Shown here in pieces: positions 58,447 to 64,000 of a DNA stretch of 64,000 nucleotides; position 1 is the first letter of the stretch; each line of letters starts with the position of its first letter. The notes beneath the pieces were generated by a model. It had not been told where the DNA came from, searched no databases, and saw only the letters and a program-made list of their open reading frames with translations. This DNA is from Jiangella alkaliphila (GTDB lineage Bacteria > Actinomycetota > Actinomycetes > Jiangellales > Jiangellaceae), in contig NZ_LT629791.1 in NCBI RefSeq assembly GCF_900105925.1, positions 1,674,001 to 1,738,000 of the forward strand, in the 5' to 3' direction. Made by a program: the position numbers and the translations under genes.

Positions 58447-58812
58447 ATGGCGAAGTTCGCGCCCGACGCTGTGCTGGACCGGCCGATCGACGACGTCGCG
58501 TCCTCGACCCGGTACACGGTCCTGTCCGGTCAGCCGTCGAACTTCGCCGGCATCGCCGCGCTGCTGCTGGCCTCGACCACCGTCGACGCCGGCGACTTCA
58601 CCAAGAGCAACGGCACCGTGTCCGGCCGCCGCCTGACGGTGGCCGCGCAGTCCGGGTTCAACGCGTCCGCGACCGGGCAGGCGACACACGTCGCGCTCGA
58701 CGACGGCACGACGCTGAAGTACGTCACCACACTCGCCGAAGCGCAGAACGTCACCGAGGACAACCCGCTCAGCCTGGCGGCGTGGGACATCGAGTTCGAG
58801 GACCCGCAGTGA
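58447..58812 (+). CDS. Phage hypothetical head protein
   Basis: A 121-residue beta-rich protein (TRYTVLSGQPSNFAGIAALL, GRRLTVAAQSGFNASATGQA, TTLKYVTTLAEAQNV). It resembles small decoration or head-tail proteins of siphophages in size and position only. GGAGGAGG precedes the ATG. Confidence 0.6.
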   Translation: MAKFAPDAVLDRPIDDVASSTRYTVLSGQPSNFAGIAALLLASTTVDAGDFTKSNGTVSGRRLTVAAQSGFNASATGQATHVALDDGTTLKYVTTLAEAQNVTEDNPLSLAAWDIEFEDPQ

Positions 58813-58821
58813 GGTCCGCCG

Positions 58822-59604
58822 ATGGCTGAGCACACGATCTTCGGCGCCGACCCGTACCCTGGCACGCTCGCGCTGGCCACCGACGGCGACCCGAACATCG
58901 TCGTCAGCAACGGCTTCTACACGTTCACCGCCGGCGCGGACGGCTGGACGTGTGTCGGTGCCCGCCTGTACGTGCCGGGCTCGGTGAGCCTGGGCGGGCC
59001 GGTGGCGGTGGGCATGTGGGCCTACGCGGGCTCGAGCGACGGGCCTGACCTGTCGGCCGAGCCTGTCGTCGAGGGCATCATCGCCGACCCGGTCACCGGG
59101 TGGAACGAGGTCCGCTGGACGGGCGTCGAGGTGACGCCGGGTGTGCCGTGGTGGATCGGCTACGACCTGGGCGGCGGCGACTACCTGGCCGCCACCGACC
59201 TGTCGACGGGCTTCATCCAGGCGGCCGACGGCGCCACCGTGGTGCTGGGCGAACAGACCATGATCGACCTGGGGTCCCGGGCGTACTTCCGCATCGGCGC
59301 CGGCGCGACCGAGGGCGCCGGCGCCAACGGGTTCGGAGTCGACGTCATCGTCGACGACCAGGAGTCGCCGGCCGTGCTGCTCGTGCCGGTGTCGGCGCGG
59401 CACGGACACCGGGCCGGGTCGCCGGCGCTGACGCAGACGCACCTGCTGGCGCCGTCGTCGACGCGGCACGCTCACCGCGCCTCCAGCCCGGCGCTGGCGA
59501 CGCAGACGGGTGTGCCCGGCACCATCGGCGCGGGGCCGGCGGCCGCGGTCCCTGGGACCGTGCAGGCGGGCACGTCGGCGGGGATCCCGGGGGTGGTCCG
59601 GTGA
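58822..59604 (+). CDS. Phage minor structural protein with C-terminal repeats
   Basis: A 260-residue protein. The N-terminal 165 residues look like a beta-sandwich (GFYTFTAGADGWTCVGARLY VPG). The C-terminal part has two repeats of SxRHxHRAxSPAL (VSARHGHRAGSPAL and SSTRHAHRASSPAL), a repeat style known from actinophage minor tail or head fibre proteins. The stop overlaps the next GTG. Confidence 0.65.
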   Translation: MAEHTIFGADPYPGTLALATDGDPNIVVSNGFYTFTAGADGWTCVGARLYVPGSVSLGGPVAVGMWAYAGSSDGPDLSAEPVVEGIIADPVTGWNEVRWTGVEVTPGVPWWIGYDLGGGDYLAATDLSTGFIQAADGATVVLGEQTMIDLGSRAYFRIGAGATEGAGANGFGVDVIVDDQESPAVLLVPVSARHGHRAGSPALTQTHLLAPSSTRHAHRASSPALATQTGVPGTIGAGPAAAVPGTVQAGTSAGIPGVVR

Positions 59605-60641
59605 ACGCCTGGTACTGCACCCGCCAGGACGTCATGGGCGCCCTGGACGTGAAGGTGACCGCGCGCGCCGAGCGCGACGTCGACCGCGCGGCCGCGAATG
59701 CGGTGGGCGCCGTCGACGCGCTGACGCGGCGCCGGTTCCACCCGTGGACCGGCACCCGCTACTTCGACTGGCCGTCGCGTGACCAACCGACGCCGTGGCG
59801 GCTGTGGCTCGGCCAGAACCTGCTGGTGACCGCGACCACGGTGCACAGCGCCGCCGTGCTGCTGGACCCGGCCGACTACTTCCTTGAGCCGGTGAACGAC
59901 GGCCCGCCCTACGACCGGCTCGAGCTGAACCGCGCGAACAGTGTCGCGTTCGGTGGCGGCCCGACCTACCAGCGCACGGTCGAGATCGCCGGCGTGTGGG
60001 CCGGCGCCCCGGTGGTCGAGGTGCCGATCGGGGTGCTGGCCGGGGCGCTGTCGCCGGACCCGATGGCGTCGGCGAACATCACCCTGACCACGCCGCAGGT
60101 CGGTGTCGGCGACGTGCTGCGCATCGGCAGCGAGCGCGTGTCGGTGCGTGAGCTCACGATGGTCGACACCGGGCAGGACCTCGCGACGCCGCTGTCGGCG
60201 TCCGCGGCCGGCACGCTGGTGGCCGTCGCCGATGGCGACGCGTTCGCGGCCGGGCAGACGATCCTGCTCGACGCCGAGCGGATGCTGGTCGTCGACGTCG
60301 CCGGCAACAACCTCGTGGTGAAGCGGTCGTGGGACGGCACCGTGCTGGCCGCCCACACCGGCTCCAGCATCTTCTCCCGCACTGGGCTGGACCTGGTGCG
60401 CGGCCAGCTGGGCACGGCCGCGGCTGCGCACGACTCCGGCGCCACCATCTACCGGTGGGAGCCGCCGGCGCTGATCAACTCGCTGGCGATCGCCGAGTCG
60501 ATCAACCAGTTGCGTCAGGAGAACACCGGCTACACCGACACCGTCGACAACCAGAACGAGTGGAACACCAGCGCGCTGCACAAGCTGCGCGAGGACGCCG
60601 CCGCCGAGTGGGGCCGCCGCGCCAGGACGGCGGCGATCTGA
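59601..60641 (+). CDS. Head-tail connector/adaptor-like protein
   Basis: A 346-residue protein. The N-terminal part (YCTRQDVMGALDVKVTARAERDVDRA ANAVGAVDALTRRRF) is a helical segment similar in pattern to gp6-like head-tail connectors. The rest is beta-rich (VGVGDVLRIGSERVSVREL). It stands between head and tail genes, which fits an adaptor. The GTG overlaps the previous stop. Confidence 0.62.
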   Translation: MNAWYCTRQDVMGALDVKVTARAERDVDRAAANAVGAVDALTRRRFHPWTGTRYFDWPSRDQPTPWRLWLGQNLLVTATTVHSAAVLLDPADYFLEPVNDGPPYDRLELNRANSVAFGGGPTYQRTVEIAGVWAGAPVVEVPIGVLAGALSPDPMASANITLTTPQVGVGDVLRIGSERVSVRELTMVDTGQDLATPLSASAAGTLVAVADGDAFAAGQTILLDAERMLVVDVAGNNLVVKRSWDGTVLAAHTGSSIFSRTGLDLVRGQLGTAAAAHDSGATIYRWEPPALINSLAIAESINQLRQENTGYTDTVDNQNEWNTSALHKLREDAAAEWGRRARTAAI

Positions 60642-61021
60642 TGGGCGGCGTGATCGTCACCTCGAGGGGCCCGCTGTTCGACGGCCGCGCCGGGCAGGCC
60701 ATCGCGGCCGCCGTCGACAAGTCCGTCGACACCGTCGCCCGGGACGCCGTCGACGAGGTGCGGGCCATCCTCAGCGCCGACCTGCAGAACGCCACCGGCT
60801 ACTACGAGTCGCAGATCCAGACCGAACGGCAGAGCGACAGCCAGGTGGTGAGCGACGCCGGCGTCGTGTACGGGCCGTGGCTGGAGGGCGTGAGCTCGCG
60901 CAACGCGTCGACCGGGTTCGCCGGCTACGGCCAGTTCCGCCGCGCCGCCGATCGGGTGCGGCAGCAGGCCACCGAGACTGCCGAGCAGGTGGTGCGTCAG
61001 CACCTGTCGGGGGTGCGGTGA
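60641..61021 (+). CDS. Head-tail joining/tail completion-like protein
   Basis: A 126-residue protein (VDKSVDTVARDAVDEVRAIL, then YYESQIQTERQSDSQVVSDAG and VVYGPWLEG). The pattern of an amphipathic helix followed by VVYGPWLEG matches the HK97 gp10-like/minor capsid proteins of siphophages. Overlaps both neighbours. Confidence 0.62.
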   Translation: MGGVIVTSRGPLFDGRAGQAIAAAVDKSVDTVARDAVDEVRAILSADLQNATGYYESQIQTERQSDSQVVSDAGVVYGPWLEGVSSRNASTGFAGYGQFRRAADRVRQQATETAEQVVRQHLSGVR

Positions 61022-61473
61022 TGGACGTGTCCGGGATCGTCGACGGCCTGGTGTCCCACGCGGCGGCGCTGGGCCACTTCGAGCGGGTCAACACCCATGA
61101 GCCGCAGTCGCCGCCGGGGAACGGGCTGCACTGCGCGATCTGGGCCGACGACATCGGGCCGGCCCGCAACCAGTCCGGGCTGAACCGCACCAGCGTGCGG
61201 GCCGTGTTCATGGACCGGATCTACGGGCGCCAGCTCGAGCGGCCGGAGGACGAGATCGACCCGAACATGCTGCGCGCCACGGACGACCTGATGGGCGCCT
61301 ACTCCGGCGACTTCACCCTGGGCGGGCGGGTCCGCAGCATCGACCTGCTCGGCCAGAGCGGCACGCCGCTGAGCGCGAAGGCCGGCTACGTGAAGATCGC
61401 CGACGCCCAGTACCGGGTCATGACCATCACCGTGCCGATGATCATCAACGACGTCTGGGAGCAGGTGGGCTGA
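61021..61473 (+). CDS. Tail terminator-like protein
   Basis: A 150-residue protein (SGIVDGLVSHAAALGHFERVN THEP, CAIWADDIGPARNQSGLNRT). The layout resembles tail-terminator proteins that sit between the tail-completion and tail-tube genes. The assignment rests on gene order. Confidence 0.55.
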   Translation: MDVSGIVDGLVSHAAALGHFERVNTHEPQSPPGNGLHCAIWADDIGPARNQSGLNRTSVRAVFMDRIYGRQLERPEDEIDPNMLRATDDLMGAYSGDFTLGGRVRSIDLLGQSGTPLSAKAGYVKIADAQYRVMTITVPMIINDVWEQVG

Positions 61474-61474
61474 C

Positions 61475-62212
61475 ATGGCCAAGCAGACCGGCATGGGGGA
61501 CAACCTCTACGTCGACGGGTTCGACGTCTCCGGCGACACCCAGTCGCTGGGCCGCATCGCCGGCGGCCCGGCCCCGCTCGACCTGACCGGCATCGACAAG
61601 TCGGCGTTCGAGCGCAAGGGCGGGCTGCGCGACGGCGGCATCGACTGGACGGCGTTCTGGAACCCTGAGAACGCGCACCTCGCGGTGTCGACGCTGCCCC
61701 GCGCCGACCGGGTCGTCAGCTACTTCCGCGGTACCGCGCTCGGCTCGCCGGCGGCGTGCATGGTGGCGAAGCAGATCGGCTACGACCCCACCCGCAACGC
61801 CGACGGCTCGCTCACCGCGGCGCTGCAGACGCAGGCCAACCAGTTCGGCATCCAGTGGGGGCGCCAGCTCACCGTCGGCCGGGAGACGTTCACCGCGGCC
61901 GCGGACACCGACGGCCTCAACCTCGGTGCGGCGGGCGCGTTCGGGTTGCAGGCGTTCCTGCATGTGCTCGCACTCGACGGCGACGACGTCACGGTCACGC
62001 TCGAGGGGTCCAGCGACGACGGCGCCGGCGACGCCTACGCCGCGATCACCGGGGGCGCGTTCACTGAGGCGACCGATGTTGGCGCGCAGCGCATCGCGAC
62101 GGCAGCGAACCTGGCCGTCGAGCAGTGGATCCGCGCCGCGGTCACCGGCACCTTCACCTCGGTCGACCTGGCCGTGGTGGTCGTCGTGAACGAGACGGCG
62201 GTGGTGTTCTGA
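61475..62212 (+). CDS. Tail tube-like protein 1
   Basis: A 245-residue protein with LYVDGFDVSGDTQSLGRIAG and LDLTGIDKSAFERKGGLRDG near the N-terminus, then YDPTRNADGSLTAALQTQAN and a beta-rich C-terminal domain. It is likely the major tail (tube) protein. The gene at 63185 encodes a shorter relative sharing TGIDKSAFER and TRNADGSLT, and both may be tube or tail-tip subunits. Confidence 0.68.
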   Translation: MAKQTGMGDNLYVDGFDVSGDTQSLGRIAGGPAPLDLTGIDKSAFERKGGLRDGGIDWTAFWNPENAHLAVSTLPRADRVVSYFRGTALGSPAACMVAKQIGYDPTRNADGSLTAALQTQANQFGIQWGRQLTVGRETFTAAADTDGLNLGAAGAFGLQAFLHVLALDGDDVTVTLEGSSDDGAGDAYAAITGGAFTEATDVGAQRIATAANLAVEQWIRAAVTGTFTSVDLAVVVVVNETAVVF

Positions 62213-62667
62213 TGCAGCAGCGGCCCATCAACATCATCGACCCGAAGCTGCCGGCGGCCGCGATGAAGACCTACGCCGTCATCGCCAACCCGCAGACACA
62301 CTTCCGTGCGGGCACCTGCGAGGAGGCCGGGTGTCTGGCGTTCCGGCACGGCTGGGCGACGGCCGTCGACCAGCGCACCGAGCTCGGTCAGCGCCAGGCC
62401 GCCTACATCCGCACCCGGTCGGGTCGGGCGTTCACCGAGGACGTGGACGCGCTGGGCCGGGTGACGTTCACGTTCCTGCCCGGGCAGCCGTGCTTCACCG
62501 AGCACCGGGTCCGGCTGGAGCGTGAGCCGCTGTACGTCGTCCGCGGTGGCGACTTCCGAGGCAACCCGCGCGGCACCCGCCCGCGGGTGCACACGTCCGC
62601 GGCCTCGTTCGTGGACGACTTCGCCAGCCACCAGCAGGGGCTGGCCGACCGACTGGAAAGGGGCTGA
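62212..62667 (+). CDS. Prophage hypothetical tail-region protein
   Basis: A 151-residue protein with TCEEAGCLAFRHGWATAVDQ and a basic C-terminal half. The Cys pair may be structural. Located between the tail tube-like gene and an HNH gene. No family recognised. The ATG overlaps the previous stop. Confidence 0.6.
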   Translation: MQQRPINIIDPKLPAAAMKTYAVIANPQTHFRAGTCEEAGCLAFRHGWATAVDQRTELGQRQAAYIRTRSGRAFTEDVDALGRVTFTFLPGQPCFTEHRVRLEREPLYVVRGGDFRGNPRGTRPRVHTSAASFVDDFASHQQGLADRLERG

Positions 62668-62669
62668 CC

Positions 62670-63188
62670 ATGGCCAACGCCCTGACGCCCCGACTCTGCG
62701 CGTGCGGCTGCGGCGAGTACGCCGCCGTCGATCAGCGCCGCAACCGCGTCAGCCGATTCATCAGCGGCCACAACGCCCGGCTGAGTCACCCGATGTCGGG
62801 ACGCCATCACACGGAAGAGGTCAGGGCCCGGCTGGCGTCGTACACCGGTGAGCGAGCGTCGGCCTACAAGCACGGGTGGTCGCGGACGCCCACCTACAAG
62901 ACCTGGCAGTCGATGCTGGGCCGGGTCGACGACCGGCGCAACGCCAGCTATCCGCTGTACGGCGGCCGCGGCATCACGGTCTGTGACCGGTGGCGCACCT
63001 TCGAGAACTTCCTCGCCGACATGGGCGAGCGACCCGCCGGGATGACCCTCGACCGCATCGACAGCGACGGGAACTACACGCCCGGCAACTGCCGCTGGGC
63101 CACCAGGAAGGAACAGAACGCGAACCAGCGCGACCCCGGCGGCTGGAACACCCGTCGCCGCAACATGGAAAAGGAGACGGCGCAATGA
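62670..63188 (+). CDS. HNH homing endonuclease inserted among tail genes
   Basis: A 172-residue nuclease: an N-terminal zinc/DNA-binding region (CACGCGEYAAVDQ), NUMOD-like basic helices, YPLYGGRGITVCDRWRTFEN and the HNH core MTLDRIDSDGNYTPGNCRWA. This is the standard pattern of free-standing phage homing endonucleases, which copy themselves into related phages. It separates two related tail genes, and its end overlaps the start of the second (ATGA). Confidence 0.85.
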   Translation: MANALTPRLCACGCGEYAAVDQRRNRVSRFISGHNARLSHPMSGRHHTEEVRARLASYTGERASAYKHGWSRTPTYKTWQSMLGRVDDRRNASYPLYGGRGITVCDRWRTFENFLADMGERPAGMTLDRIDSDGNYTPGNCRWATRKEQNANQRDPGGWNTRRRNMEKETAQ

Positions 63189-63598
63189 AGGAAACCGGGC
63201 TGGGGTGGACCACGCTCGACGTCGACGACGCCGCCGGCACCCCGCAGGACATCCGCAACGACGTCACGAACTTCAACTTCGCCACCCCGCGGGGGGTGCA
63301 GGACGTCACCGGCATCGACAAGTCGGCGTTCGAGCGGCTGCTGCTGCTCGCCGACTTCTCGATCACCCTGAACGGGGTGTTCAACGACGCCGCCTCGGAC
63401 GCCTCGCACATGGTGCTGCGGACGGTGCCGTCGACGTCGGTGGCGCGGACGACGACCATCGTCATCTCGGGCCAGTCGCTGCCCGTCGAGGCGCTGTACA
63501 CCGACTACGCGCTGACCCGCAACGCCGACGGCTCGCTCACCTGGACCGCGCCGGGTGTGCTCGCCAACGGCGCGGTCCCGACCTGGGCGACGGCCTGA
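63185..63598 (+). CDS. Tail tube-like protein 2 (relative of the 61475 gene product)
   Basis: A 137-residue protein with VQDVTGIDKSAFERLLLLAD and TRNADGSLTWTAPG. These segments match two blocks of the 245-residue protein encoded at 61475. It is a compact tail-tube fold without the C-terminal addition. The two probably arose by duplication, with one being the main tube subunit and the other a variant or chaperone-like partner. GGAG is near the ATG. Confidence 0.7.
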   Translation: MKETGLGWTTLDVDDAAGTPQDIRNDVTNFNFATPRGVQDVTGIDKSAFERLLLLADFSITLNGVFNDAASDASHMVLRTVPSTSVARTTTIVISGQSLPVEALYTDYALTRNADGSLTWTAPGVLANGAVPTWATA

Positions 63599-63675
63599 CC
63601 CACTGACGGGCGCGGCGGCCGGCCGGGCATCCCGGCCGCCGTGACCCTGCCTGTACCTGAGAGGGGAGCCTCACC

Positions 63676-64000
63676 ATGGGCTTCGAGGTCAACCTGACCA
63701 CGCTTCGGCTGCGGTTCACCGACCCGTCGTTCGACGGTGCGCAGGTCACCGTGCGCATGGTCGACGGCGACACCCTGGCTGCGGCCGCCGAGCTGAAGGA
63801 CGTGGACATCGCCACGGTCAGCCCGGACATGCTCAAGCAGCTGCTCGACGGGTTCGCCGACGCGCTGATCGATTGGAACCTCGAGATCAAGGGTCGCCGG
63901 GTCAACCCGACCCGCGCCGGTCTTCGCAAGTTCGACGTCCTGTTCCAGCTCGAGCTGGTCAAGGCGTGGCTGTCCTCCTACGGCGAGGTGCTCGAGGCGT
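63676..64000 (+). CDS. Tail protein, partial (possible tail assembly chaperone)
   Basis: The frame is open for 108 codons to the window edge. The visible part (MGFEVNLTTLRLRFTDPSFD, MVDGDTLAAAAELKDVDIAT, LIDWNLEIKGRRVNPTRAGL) matches the start of proteins that follow the tail tube gene in actinophages, often the tail assembly chaperone made with a frameshift product. Only the N-terminus is visible. GAGGGGAG precedes the ATG. Confidence 0.62.
   Translation, partial: MGFEVNLTTLRLRFTDPSFDGAQVTVRMVDGDTLAAAAELKDVDIATVSPDMLKQLLDGFADALIDWNLEIKGRRVNPTRAGLRKFDVLFQLELVKAWLSSYGEVLEA

Larger units (their letters stand above)
40870..64000. mobile_element. Prophage, left part (continues beyond right edge)
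   Basis: From the XRE repressor onward the genes are short, overlapping and phage-like: early proteins, HNH nucleases, small and large terminase, HK97 portal, ClpP-like prohead protease, HK97 major capsid, head-tail joining proteins and tail proteins. This is a Siphoviridae-type genome. No integrase or second boundary is in the window, so the insertion site cannot be defined. The left edge falls between 40799 and 40900. The tail region is still running at 64000. Confidence 0.88.

Noticed and set aside
1-64000. CRISPR array or rRNA genes
   Set aside because: No regularly spaced repeats with unique spacers and no rRNA-like sequence were seen. The only tandem units (39444-39562) are palindromic and number fewer than three full copies.

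Overview
The window is very GC-rich, densely packed actinobacterial DNA. Its gene order (a DUF2520 gene, then panC, nadB, nadC, coaX, lysS, a GNAT acetyltransferase and lsr2) matches the panC/coaX/lysS/lsr2 neighbourhood of mycobacteria and their relatives. The organism is therefore an actinomycete. A Jiangella-like lineage is possible, but that is a guess. Positions 1 to about 40.8 kb are chromosome. About 40.87 to 64 kb is the left part of a long-tailed (HK97-type) prophage that runs off the right edge. No integrase, CRISPR array or rRNA is visible.

Chromosome: (1-3.2 kb) an MFS permease diverges from a LacI regulator over a tandem 14-bp palindrome, followed by an adenosine-deaminase-like protein with altered active-site motifs. 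(3.2-11.5 kb) A MacB-like ABC ATPase and FtsX-type permease, a DUF2520 protein, a three-gene COG4586/4587/3694-type ABC exporter and a lipoprotein/secreted protein pair. (11.5-21 kb) NAD and CoA precursor genes panC-nadB-nadC-coaX, an ECF41 sigma factor with its divergent epimerase target, a STAS protein, then lysS-argA-lsr2. (21-24.5 kb) A fumarylacetoacetate-hydrolase-family enzyme and an FMN 2-hydroxyacid oxidase diverge from an FCD-type GntR regulator over a perfect TGTGGTC/GACCACA operator. (24.5-30.5 kb) A Tat-exported TIM-barrel protein, a 1250-residue fused ABC exporter with one degenerate ATPase site, and a Uma2 nuclease-like protein. (30.6-40.8 kb) A cell-envelope block: sulfite-oxidase-type enzyme, fasciclin lipoprotein, photolyase, SigK/RskA, membrane mannosyltransferase-like protein, DUF4397 protein, class E/F sortase and an L,D-transpeptidase.

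Prophage: a leftward XRE repressor and a rightward early operon built from ATGA-coupled genes (HTH protein, small membrane proteins, zinc-ribbon proteins, ParB-like, J-domain, metallopeptidase-like, an Lsr2-domain protein, a replication-initiator/HNH fusion, HNH). The packaging module (terS-terL-portal) is transcribed leftward. The ClpP-like protease, major capsid and tail genes run rightward from a shared promoter region at 54.76-54.83 kb.

The least expected structure lies between genes. Four copies of a roughly 110-120 nt palindrome-closed element (11.5, 15.9, 18.4 and 23.2 kb) keep a GGA-loop hairpin and a 3' CCCGAC(A) tail, while the long closing stem changes on both sides. In the prophage, a non-coding stretch before a gene with an IS110-transposase-like C-terminal domain holds two hairpins. 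Each has a perfect 14-bp stem of unrelated sequence and a 30-nt loop with CCCAACTT at the same offset. An 80-nt closed hairpin element (45.1 kb) and a 111-nt tRNA-like fold (51.2 kb) add to this.
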